Assembly (NCBI GenBank): GCA_035362835.1
Contig: DAOSDY010000002.1
Location: 186,001 to 250,000, forward strand
Direction: 5' to 3'
Length of the DNA: 64,000 nucleotides
Origin: Melioribacteraceae bacterium
GTDB taxonomy: Bacteria > Bacteroidota > Ignavibacteria > Ignavibacteriales > Melioribacteraceae
The position numbers were made by a program, and so were the translations under genes. How positions within the stretch are numbered: the first letter of the stretch is position 1; each line of letters opens with the position of its first letter. Below, piece by piece: positions 1 to 8,225 of the stretch. The notes under the pieces are model-generated. The model saw nothing but the letters and a program-made list of their open reading frames with translations. It did not search any database and had not been told where the DNA came from.

Positions 1-726
1 AGCGGTTCTAAAGTCTATGCAGTGAATTTTAACGGATCGGTTGCAGAAGGTTTTCCAGTAGTCCTTAATAATAATTCTTCATTTACCGGTGTACCGCTTG
101 CGCTCGATCTTGGAAATGATGGAGATGTGGATATATTTTTATTTACAGTGTCAGGCGATCTTTACGGACTTAATTCCTCGAGCGGGAAATTGTTGTCTTC
201 CTATCCGGTAACAGCAGGGGGCGGGGCATTCGTTATACCTGCCTTGCTAAAGGAGGAACTTCCTTCGGCCGGACCAATGGCAAAATACAAACCGTTATTA
301 CCAGTAGCTGATAAATCCGGGAATCTTAAAATCTTTTCATTAGCCGGAATAATTGGAAAAGAATTCTGGATTAACAGGTTCGGTAATTCTGCCAATACTT
401 CCTTTACAAACCAGGCGGGAATCGAAAATAAGTCCCAAGAGTTTTTCCCGGTCGAAAAAGCTTATAATTGGCCAAATCCTGTTTACGGTTCCGAAACTTT
501 TATTCGTTATTATGTTTCAGAAGATTCAGATGTTAATATTAAAATATTCGACCTGGCGGGGGATCTTGCGGCAGAACTATCCGATAAGGCCAGAGGAGGT
601 CTGGACAACGAAACAAAATGGGACGTATCACGGATTCAGAGCGGAGTTTATTTCGCACGGATTGAAGTAAAAGGATTGAGTGGTATATCATCATCCAAAT
701 TGATAAAAATTGCTGTGATCAAATAA
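1..726 (+). CDS. C-terminal part of a secreted beta-propeller-like protein with T9SS sorting domain (5' truncated)
   Basis: The reading frame is open from base 1, so the gene begins upstream of the window; the GTG at 22 is only an internal codon. The visible part holds FG-GAP/PQQ-like repeats (a GNDGDVDIF-type segment and a GDLYGLN strand), as in secreted propeller proteins. From about base 450 onward there is a typical T9SS type A C-terminal sorting domain: a PNP turn, IRYYV, a VNIKIFDLAG strand, a W-D/G-V-Y-F-A-R strand and a final KIAVIK. In T9SS organisms this domain directs export across the outer membrane and is usually cleaved off. The next gene starts 9 bases after the stop, so they may be co-transcribed. 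Substrate and function of the passenger cannot be seen. Confidence 0.8.
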   Translation, partial: SGSKVYAVNFNGSVAEGFPVVLNNNSSFTGVPLALDLGNDGDVDIFLFTVSGDLYGLNSSSGKLLSSYPVTAGGGAFVIPALLKEELPSAGPMAKYKPLLPVADKSGNLKIFSLAGIIGKEFWINRFGNSANTSFTNQAGIENKSQEFFPVEKAYNWPNPVYGSETFIRYYVSEDSDVNIKIFDLAGDLAAELSDKARGGLDNETKWDVSRIQSGVYFARIEVKGLSGISSSKLIKIAVIK

Positions 727-735
727 TAGAACACG

Positions 736-3700
736 ATGAAAAAAAAGCTAAGAAAAAATACTGGATTTAAGAATATGCTTATTCGCCCTGTTCGGCTTTT
801 AAGTGTTCTATTTCTGTTGATCTCTTTTACTTACCCTGTCTATTCGCAATTCAATGAGTATAATCCGGATTATAACTGGTATACCATAAGGGGCAAATAC
901 GTTCGGGTTCATTACCATCAGGAAGCCGAGAGAACCGCAAAAACTGTTGCTAAAATTGCTGATGAAATCTGGGAACCGATTACTTCACTCTATCAGTATG
1001 AACCGGATGTGGTTGATTATGTGATTAAAGATATTGATGACTATTCGAACGGAGCGACTTTCTTCTTCGACAACAAAATTGAAATTTGGGCCTCCTCACT
1101 CGACTTCGACCTTCGGGGTACACACAACTGGCTCCGGAATGTGATCTCTCATGAGTTTACACATCTTGTCCAGATTCAGGCTGGAATGAAATTAGTGAGA
1201 ACGGTTCCGGTACTCTATTTTCAGTTCCTGAATTATGAGGACAGACGCAGACCCGATATACTTTACGGGTTCCCGAATTTTATAGCATCATATCCTATAC
1301 CGACTATTAATATACCTGCCTGGTTTGCCGAAGGTACAGCTCAATACATGCGCAAGGAGTTTAATTACGATAACTGGGATTCTCACCGGGATATGATCCT
1401 CAGGTCTTATGCCCTGGATAATAGAATGCTTACATGGAATCAGATGGGTGTTTTTGATAAGACAAGTTTGGGTAACGAATCGGTTTACAATTCCGGTTTT
1501 GCTCTCACGCGATATATCGCGCAGAAATACGGCGAGGATAAATTAAGGGAAATTTCCAAAGAAGTCGGGCGGTTAACAACTTTTACAATTGACGCGGCAT
1601 TCGAAAAAATTTTAGGTAAATCCGGAAATCAGGTTTATGATGAATGGAGCAGTTTTCTTAAATCGGATTATGCCGGTAGAATTAAGGATGTTGAAAAAAA
1701 TAAAATCACCGGTAAAATGATTGCTCCTACAGGATTTGGAAATTTCTATCCTGTCTTTTCGGATGACGGTAAAAAGGTTCTCTATCTTTCAAATAAAACG
1801 AGTGATTATTTCAGCCTTTCCTCGGTCTATTTATATGATTTAACTACAGGAGAAGATAAGAGAGTAATCTCCAATGTAAGGTCCACTGTAAGTTTTATCC
1901 CCGGGCAGAATAAAATTGTATATGCAAAGCTGAGCGATGACAATCCTAAATGGACAACTATTCACGATCTGTATGTTTATGATATCGATTCTGAAAAGGA
2001 GAATCGTCTCACATTCGGGTGGCGCGCGAATAATCCTTCAATATCTTCCGATGGTCAAAAAATTGTATTTATTTTCCAGAACGACGGTACTGTCAATCTC
2101 GGTATATGCGATATCGACGGTAAAAATTTTCGAAAACTTACATTTTTCAACAAAGGTGAACAGCTTTACAATCCGAAATTTTCTGCAGACAATTCTTATA
2201 TCTACTTCGACTATTCATACCACGATAACCGTGATATAGCACGAATTGGAGTTGACGGGGCCAATTTTGAAATGATCACTAATTCTCCTGTTGATGAACG
2301 TCACCCGTTTCAAGCTCAGGATGGAAAGCTTTATTACTCCAGTGACGAGACTGGAATATTTAATATCTATTCAGTTGATCTTTTAACAGGTTCTAAGAAT
2401 CAGCATACTAATGTAACTGGCGGTGCTTTTATGCCTGCACGAAATAGCTATGGGGAAATTGTATATGCCGGTTACACGTCCGAAGGTTATAAAATTTTTC
2501 TGATTGAGAACGAAGAACAGAAAAAAGTCGATTCTTCATTGAAATACAAATGGGTCAATAATCCTCCGCTCGATGAAGACAAACCGAACGGTGATATCAT
2601 AAAATTCAATATTTCGTCACTTCGTAATTTCGACGATCTTTCGCTTCCGGATTATAAACCGGAAAAGTACTCAGGTTTCTTTTCGAGCATCAGTTTTTTC
2701 CCTTTCATCCGGATCGATAATTACAATACCTCCAGCTCAAGCTGGGATAGGATTAAACCGGGTGTCTATTTAACATCCAGCGACATATTAAACCGGTTCT
2801 CATTTTTCGGTTCGGCTTCACTTAACAAAAAAATGGAAAGAGATCTCTATTTCCTCTTCGAGTACCGGGATAAATTTCCGATTCTTTATTCACTCGGGCT
2901 CAAACCGGAATGGGGGCTTGAACTCTTCAGCATCAGCCGTAAAGCCGGTTTCGATATCGAGTTCGGAGTTGATTCAACTTTTACTCCGCCAAGAATTGAC
3001 TATAAAGTCCCGGTCAACGTAACATACAATCTTTTTGAAGTCGATTTTATCTCCCGCCATAAAATTTTCACAGAAGGTAATAAAATTGAACTTAGATTTA
3101 TTTACAGCCAGTACGTTTCTACACTTGAGAGTTTTATTATCCCCGAGACCAACAATTCACTCTATCCAACTTCAAACGACAAATATTTTATAGGCAGGAA
3201 TTTTCAATTAAAGTACACGCATGAAGGTATTATCCCCAATATTGACACTGATATAAATCCGGTCGGGAGAAAAATTGATTTTCAGTATAATTATGAATTC
3301 AACCGTTATAATAATGAAGGTAATTACGAAGTAGCCGACGGAATTCTTAAGCCTCTGTACAACGAATATAATTTTCACCGACTCGAATTGAACTGGAGGG
3401 AGTATTTTGATCTTGGCCGCAAACATACTTTAACTCTGCAATTCCGTGGAGGTACAATTCTCGGACCCGAAGTACCGGACTTTTTCGATTTTTACCTTGG
3501 CGGACTGATTGGAATGAAGAGCTATCCTTTCTATGCTGTAAGCGGTAATGAACTAGGCTGGATAAATCTAACTTACCGATTTCCGGTTCTTACAAATATT
3601 GATACAAGGGTAGGGCATCTTTATATCGATAAAATTTATTTCTCTGTCTACGGTGATTTTGGAAACGCCTGGAACGGTAAATTCCCAGGGCTCAGTGAGT

Positions 3701-3885
3701 TTAAAAAAGGCGTAGGGGCAGAATTAAGAATTAAGATGAATTCATTTTATCTTTTCCCTACCAGCATCTTTTTTAATGCCGCATATTCATTCGATCAATT
3801 TACACGATTAATTCGTGGCGAAAATGTAACTTATGGTAAAGAATTCAGGTTCTATGGCGGAATACTGTTCGATTTCAGTCTATAA
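736..3885 (+). CDS. Secreted gluzincin-type metallopeptidase fused to TolB-like propeller and outer-membrane barrel
   Basis: A 1049-residue protein with a signal peptide (residues 1-37, ending PVYS before QFNEY). An N-terminal peptidase-MA-like domain carries HEFTH (H139, E140, H143), and EGTAQY supplies a plausible third zinc ligand, E199. Residues of about 320-600 form TolB/PD40 repeats, recognisable by recurring SDDGKKVLYLS, SSDGQKIVFIF and SADNSYIYFDY strands. The last 400 residues are rich in alternating aromatic strands with a FYLGGLIGMKSYPFYAVSGNEL segment and end in a phenylalanine-rich strand (GGILFDFSL), as in BamA/surface-antigen barrels. The arrangement suggests a cell-surface peptidase anchored by its own barrel. 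The substrate is unknown. The small antisense and alternative-frame ORFs inside it are shadows. Confidence 0.8.
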   Translation: MKKKLRKNTGFKNMLIRPVRLLSVLFLLISFTYPVYSQFNEYNPDYNWYTIRGKYVRVHYHQEAERTAKTVAKIADEIWEPITSLYQYEPDVVDYVIKDIDDYSNGATFFFDNKIEIWASSLDFDLRGTHNWLRNVISHEFTHLVQIQAGMKLVRTVPVLYFQFLNYEDRRRPDILYGFPNFIASYPIPTINIPAWFAEGTAQYMRKEFNYDNWDSHRDMILRSYALDNRMLTWNQMGVFDKTSLGNESVYNSGFALTRYIAQKYGEDKLREISKEVGRLTTFTIDAAFEKILGKSGNQVYDEWSSFLKSDYAGRIKDVEKNKITGKMIAPTGFGNFYPVFSDDGKKVLYLSNKTSDYFSLSSVYLYDLTTGEDKRVISNVRSTVSFIPGQNKIVYAKLSDDNPKWTTIHDLYVYDIDSEKENRLTFGWRANNPSISSDGQKIVFIFQNDGTVNLGICDIDGKNFRKLTFFNKGEQLYNPKFSADNSYIYFDYSYHDNRDIARIGVDGANFEMITNSPVDERHPFQAQDGKLYYSSDETGIFNIYSVDLLTGSKNQHTNVTGGAFMPARNSYGEIVYAGYTSEGYKIFLIENEEQKKVDSSLKYKWVNNPPLDEDKPNGDIIKFNISSLRNFDDLSLPDYKPEKYSGFFSSISFFPFIRIDNYNTSSSSWDRIKPGVYLTSSDILNRFSFFGSASLNKKMERDLYFLFEYRDKFPILYSLGLKPEWGLELFSISRKAGFDIEFGVDSTFTPPRIDYKVPVNVTYNLFEVDFISRHKIFTEGNKIELRFIYSQYVSTLESFIIPETNNSLYPTSNDKYFIGRNFQLKYTHEGIIPNIDTDINPVGRKIDFQYNYEFNRYNNEGNYEVADGILKPLYNEYNFHRLELNWREYFDLGRKHTLTLQFRGGTILGPEVPDFFDFYLGGLIGMKSYPFYAVSGNELGWINLTYRFPVLTNIDTRVGHLYIDKIYFSVYGDFGNAWNGKFPGLSEFKKGVGAELRIKMNSFYLFPTSIFFNAAYSFDQFTRLIRGENVTYGKEFRFYGGILFDFSL

Positions 3886-3900
3886 CAATCCGGGCACCCG

Positions 3901-4761
3901 ATGAAAAAATTTCTTCTTATATTCTCAATTACTGCGACAGTCCTTTATTCACAGGAAAATAATATCACATTGAGCGGAGAACTTCTCTACGATTCTCAGA
4001 TTGTCTCATCAATAATTCAGATTGAGAATAAAATTGAACAACAATCCGGAGTAGATAATCGAAAATCGCCTCTTCTAGCCGCTGCTTTATCATTTGCCCT
4101 TCCCGGCGCAGGTGAGTTCTATTCTGAGCAATATCTGAAATCGGCCATTTTTATTGCTGCTGAAATCGCGGCGATTGCTGTCGGACTGATTTACGATAAA
4201 AAGGGGGACGATCAGACAGAGTCGTTCCAGAATTACGCTCATACTCACTGGGATGTAAAAAGATACGCGAGATGGACAATAAAAAACGCGGCATCAATTA
4301 ATCCGCTTGTGAATTCCGCCGAATATAGTGTTTTTGATAATAACGGGAATGTTGTCTGGTCTGAATTAAACCGGCTGGAAAGCGCAATCGGAAAATATTA
4401 TTCACATCGACTTGCACCATACAGGGATCAGCAGTATTACGAGATGATCGGGAAATATCCACAATTTAATGTAGGATGGGATGATTTCGGTGATGAGAAT
4501 ACGCCGTTCATTTACGGTGATCCTCTTACATCAAATTTTCTTTTCTATTCCGGAGAGCGGGGGAAAGCAAATGATTATTATAATATTGCCTCTACAGCTG
4601 TTATTGTAATTGTTGCAAATCATATTTTAAGCGCTGTAGATGCTGCCTGGTCTGCTGCCAGTTTTAATAAAAGTCTTTTACTCTCTTCCGAAATTAAAAA
4701 AGTGGAATTAGGATTTAGGACATTTTATTTCCCTCAGTTAAATTTACGGTACAACTTTTAG
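3901..4761 (+). CDS. Conserved envelope protein, DUF5683-like (function unknown)
   Basis: The 286-residue product has a signal peptide (residues 1-18, ...TVLYSQ). A glycine-containing hydrophobic segment near residues 55-95 has the pattern ALSFALPGAGEFY followed by a second membrane-like stretch (SAIFIAAEIAAIAVGLIYD). This is the layout of DUF5683-type proteins common in Bacteroidota and Ignavibacteria, but the family match is by eye. Near the C-terminus another hydrophobic stretch (YNIASTAVIVIVANHILSAVDAAWSAASF) is probably membrane-associated. It lies 15 bases after the large surface peptidase gene and 27 bases before der, so it may share the transcript. No catalytic motif is visible. Confidence 0.6.
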   Translation: MKKFLLIFSITATVLYSQENNITLSGELLYDSQIVSSIIQIENKIEQQSGVDNRKSPLLAAALSFALPGAGEFYSEQYLKSAIFIAAEIAAIAVGLIYDKKGDDQTESFQNYAHTHWDVKRYARWTIKNAASINPLVNSAEYSVFDNNGNVVWSELNRLESAIGKYYSHRLAPYRDQQYYEMIGKYPQFNVGWDDFGDENTPFIYGDPLTSNFLFYSGERGKANDYYNIASTAVIVIVANHILSAVDAAWSAASFNKSLLLSSEIKKVELGFRTFYFPQLNLRYNF

Positions 4762-4788
4762 AATTTTTTTAACAGCACGATATCTAAT

Positions 4789-6102
4789 ATGAAAGAACCA
4801 GTAGTTGTTATTGTCGGAAGACCGAATGTAGGAAAGTCGACTCTTTTTAACCGTCTTACAAAAAGCAGCACATCAATAGTAGATGACGTAAGCGGTGTTA
4901 CCCGCGACAGGATATATGGAGACGTTGAATGGAACGGAAAGCATTTCCGGTTGATTGATACCGGCGGGTATGTTCCAGATTCCGAAGATTTATTTGAATC
5001 CGCCATACGCGAACAGGTCGAGATTGCGCTCGAGGAATCCGACGCAATTCTGTTTGTTGTAGACGGCCGCCTCGGTTTGACGCCTTTCGATAAAGAAATC
5101 GCCTCTATGCTTCGCAGGTCCTCCAGGCCTTATTACCTGCTTGTAAATAAATCCGATACAGCTGAACTTGGAAACTACAAAAATGATTTTTACGAACTCG
5201 GTTTTGAGCATATCTACGATGTATCGGCGCTTAACGGTCGAAATCTCGGCGATTTTTTGGATGATCTTCAGGATCATCTCCCGTTTCCCGATGAAAAATC
5301 GGTGCCGGATTCCAGACTCCGTCTTTCGTTTATCGGACGGCCGAATGTCGGCAAATCCTCTCTTGTAAATGCATTGCTCGGATTCGATAGGAGCATTGTC
5401 ACTAATATACCGGGCACAACGCGCGACAGCATCGACTCAGTCCTGAAATATTACAACGAAGAAATTATCCTTGTTGATACTGCCGGATTAAGGAAAAAAA
5501 CTAAAGTAAAAGAGAATATTGAATTCTTTGCGAGTGTGAGAACTTACAGGGCTTTATGGGATAGCGATGTTGCGGTTCTGCTTATTGATGCCGAAGTCGG
5601 GATGGAAAATCAGGACCAGAAAATTATTCAGGAAGCGGTAAGAAGAAGGAAGGGTCTTATCATTGCAATAAATAAATGGGACCTTATTGAAAAAGAGACT
5701 AATACGGCAAAACAATTTGAAATTGCTGTGAAAGAAAAGGTTGGCTCTGCCGATTATATTCCAATTATTACGATTTCAGCGCTTACAAAGCAACGTATTT
5801 ATAAACTGATCGACCTCGCTAAAAAGATCAATGAGGAAAGGAAGAAAAAAATTCCTACCAGTCATCTCAACGATGTGCTGTTGCCTTTAATAGCAGCGAC
5901 TCCTCCGCCGGCTTCGCCTACCGGAAGAGAAGTGAAAATAAAATATATCACACAGGTTGGAGAACATTATCCGATCTTCCTCTTTTTCGCTAATGAGCAT
6001 AAATTTATTCCCGAACATTACAGGCGGTTTCTGGAGCGCATGATCCGTCAGAATTTCGGATTTGAAGGCGTCCCGATGACAATTTCATTCAAAGAAAAAT
6101 AA
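4789..6102 (+). CDS. der: Ribosome-associated GTPase Der (EngA)
   Basis: Der is the tandem-domain GTPase needed for 50S ribosome assembly. The 437-residue product has two G domains, each with a GRPNVGKS P-loop (residues 10-17 and 183-190), a DxxG motif (DTGG near residue 57; DTAG near 231) and an NKSD/NKWD guanine-specificity motif. A KH-like C-terminal domain (about 355-437) contains the family-typical PTG....KI.Y.TQ strand. The length is normal. It starts 27 bases after the preceding envelope gene; TTTTTTTAACAG between them offers no clear Shine-Dalgarno, common in this group. The antisense and +2 ORFs within it are not genes. Confidence 0.97.
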   Translation: MKEPVVVIVGRPNVGKSTLFNRLTKSSTSIVDDVSGVTRDRIYGDVEWNGKHFRLIDTGGYVPDSEDLFESAIREQVEIALEESDAILFVVDGRLGLTPFDKEIASMLRRSSRPYYLLVNKSDTAELGNYKNDFYELGFEHIYDVSALNGRNLGDFLDDLQDHLPFPDEKSVPDSRLRLSFIGRPNVGKSSLVNALLGFDRSIVTNIPGTTRDSIDSVLKYYNEEIILVDTAGLRKKTKVKENIEFFASVRTYRALWDSDVAVLLIDAEVGMENQDQKIIQEAVRRRKGLIIAINKWDLIEKETNTAKQFEIAVKEKVGSADYIPIITISALTKQRIYKLIDLAKKINEERKKKIPTSHLNDVLLPLIAATPPPASPTGREVKIKYITQVGEHYPIFLFFANEHKFIPEHYRRFLERMIRQNFGFEGVPMTISFKEK

Positions 6103-6203
6103 TCTCTTTATCGAAAAAATTATCACTCTCTATTATACTTCCTCCATATCCATTAAATCTGAAATTAGTTATATTTCCTGCAGAATAATTAGACATTGAC
6201 CAG

Positions 6204-7565
6204 ATGTTGGTACCTAAAAACATAATGATTATTGGTGGAAATGCCGCGGGACCTGCTGCTGCGGCAAAAGCAAAACGCATTGCTCCCGTCGCCAATGTTG
6301 TTATGTTCGAAGCAGGCGATTTTATCTCTACCGGTACATGTGAATTACCGTATCTGCTTTCTGGTGACATAAGGGATTATAAAAAGATTGTTTTTTTCAA
6401 TCCGGAATCATTTGAAAAGGAGAAAGGTGTTAAAGTATTAACGAACCATCTCGTTGAAAAAATAGATAGATCTTCTAAACGAATTCTTGTTAGAAACCTG
6501 ATTTCGAACCATTCATTCGAACAGAATTACGATAAACTCGTTCTTGCCACCGGTTCAAAACCCAAATTAATTCCTCAGATCCCCCTTGATGCCGAAAATG
6601 TTTTTTATTTGAAATCAGTAAAAGATTACTTAAGAATTAGAAACTACTTGGACAATAATCCGGTAAGCAGGATCTTAATTGTAGGAGCAGGATATATCGG
6701 ACTCGAATCTGCAGAAGCATTCAAAAGACTATCCTATCAAGTTACAATACTTGAAAAAGAGAGTCTTCCGATGCCCGGTGTAGATGAGGAGGTACGGCAC
6801 CTCATTCTCGATATTATTATTAAAAACGGGACGGAATTTTTCGGCAGAGTGAATGAACTTAAATTCGGATTAAACGGAAACAGGATAACTTCTTTAACTT
6901 ACGACGGTTACACCCGTGAGTTTGACCTCATAATTCTTTCTCCGGGAGTAGAGCCTAATAATTCACTCGCGATTGCCTCCAAACTGAATACCGGCAAATT
7001 CGGCGGTTTACGAGTCGATCAGAAACTCAAAACTTCAGATCCGAATATTTTCGCTGCCGGTGATAATGTGGAGGTCGTTAACAGAATTACAGGTCAGTTC
7101 GATTATTTCCCGATCGCTACCCTTGCACAGCAATTTGGTCATGTTGCCGGGGAGAACGCAGCGGGTGGCAACACATTAATTTATCCGGTCGTAAAAAATA
7201 TTGCTGTTAAAATCTTCGATAAGATACTGGTCCAGGTCGGATTAAATGAGAGAGAAGTTGCGGTACTAAAGAAAAGCACAATTTCTGTCAAAGCGGTTGC
7301 TCCAAATCTTATTAAGGTTATGCCCGGTTCCGAAAACATTTTCGGTAAGCTGATTATAGATCGTTCCACCAGAAGAATTTACGGCGGCGTATTTCTGGGC
7401 GGAAGAGAAGTATCGGGTTATGGCGACTTAATAGCCGCGTTTATTAATAATCAGATTAAAGTTGATGAATTAGTAAAAATAAATTACAATTATTCACCAC
7501 CGGTCTCACCTTTCATTAATCTCCTCTCGATTCTGGGTCGAAAGGCAGAAAAGGAACTATTATGA
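6204..7565 (+). CDS. FAD/NAD(P)-dependent disulfide oxidoreductase, CoA-disulfide reductase/NADH oxidase family
   Basis: The 453-residue protein has an N-terminal FAD-binding motif (GGNAAGPAAA, residues 11-21), a single redox cysteine C46 in a TCELPY context, a second Rossmann motif GAGYIG for NAD(P)H and the AAGD FAD motif. A C-terminal dimerisation domain follows. The single-cysteine CxLPY pattern is that of CoA-disulfide reductases, NADH oxidases and polysulfide reductases rather than of glutathione reductase (which has CxxxxC). It probably reduces a low-molecular-weight disulfide or oxygen; the substrate cannot be settled from sequence. It overlaps upp by 4 bases (ATGA-type junction), so the two are translationally coupled. 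About 100 bases without a gene separate it from der. Confidence 0.8.
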   Translation: MLVPKNIMIIGGNAAGPAAAAKAKRIAPVANVVMFEAGDFISTGTCELPYLLSGDIRDYKKIVFFNPESFEKEKGVKVLTNHLVEKIDRSSKRILVRNLISNHSFEQNYDKLVLATGSKPKLIPQIPLDAENVFYLKSVKDYLRIRNYLDNNPVSRILIVGAGYIGLESAEAFKRLSYQVTILEKESLPMPGVDEEVRHLILDIIIKNGTEFFGRVNELKFGLNGNRITSLTYDGYTREFDLIILSPGVEPNNSLAIASKLNTGKFGGLRVDQKLKTSDPNIFAAGDNVEVVNRITGQFDYFPIATLAQQFGHVAGENAAGGNTLIYPVVKNIAVKIFDKILVQVGLNEREVAVLKKSTISVKAVAPNLIKVMPGSENIFGKLIIDRSTRRIYGGVFLGGREVSGYGDLIAAFINNQIKVDELVKINYNYSPPVSPFINLLSILGRKAEKELL

Positions 7566-8188
7566 AAAACCTTACCGTTGTCTCCAATCCCCTTGTTAAG
7601 AGGGATGTTACAATTTTGAGAGATCGTTCTACGGAGCCGCCGGCCTTCCGAGCCGCCTTGAGCCGCGTCTCTTATGCGATTGCAATTGAAATTGGCAACA
7701 GTATCGAATTGATTGAACATGAAGTTCAAACCCCTCTCGAAATTACAAAGGGATTCAAACTTAAACACCAGGTTGTGCTTGTACCTGTCCTGCGCGCCGG
7801 ATTAAGTATGGTCAGCTCATTTCTGGAAATGATTCCCGATGCAAAAGTCGGGCATATCGGCCTGCAGCGCGACGAAAAGACTCTGGAACCGGTCGACTAC
7901 TATTACAAAACTCCTAAAAATCTCGATACTTCATTAACAATACTTTTGGATCCGATGCTTGCGACCGGAGGAAGCGCGGTTGCTTCTTTTAATTATTTGA
8001 AAAAGAAAGGGGCTTCGAATTGTGTGCTTGCATGTTTAATTGCGGCACCTGAAGGTGTGGAAAAAATGAATTCCGAACACCCGGAAGTGCCAATTTATAC
8101 CGCTGCGCTCGATAGGCAATTAAATGACCAGGGTTTTATTATGCCCGGACTTGGAGATGCAGGGGATAGAACCTTTGGAACATTTTAA
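7562..8188 (+). CDS. upp: Uracil phosphoribosyltransferase
   Basis: Converts uracil and PRPP to UMP in pyrimidine salvage. The 208-residue product carries the PRPP-binding loop LDPMLATGGSA (residues 129-139) and the C-terminal uracil-binding segment with GLGDAGDRTFGT, both diagnostic of Upp. The length matches the family. Its ATG overlaps the stop of the upstream flavoprotein by 4 bases. A 37-base gap separates it from the rel/spo gene downstream. This salvage gene fits a cell that scavenges nucleosides, which also bears on the deoC gene further along. Confidence 0.97.
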   Translation: MKNLTVVSNPLVKRDVTILRDRSTEPPAFRAALSRVSYAIAIEIGNSIELIEHEVQTPLEITKGFKLKHQVVLVPVLRAGLSMVSSFLEMIPDAKVGHIGLQRDEKTLEPVDYYYKTPKNLDTSLTILLDPMLATGGSAVASFNYLKKKGASNCVLACLIAAPEGVEKMNSEHPEVPIYTAALDRQLNDQGFIMPGLGDAGDRTFGTF

Positions 8189-8225
8189 AAATTAAATTGA
8201 ATAAAAAATAAAAAACAAAGCTAAG

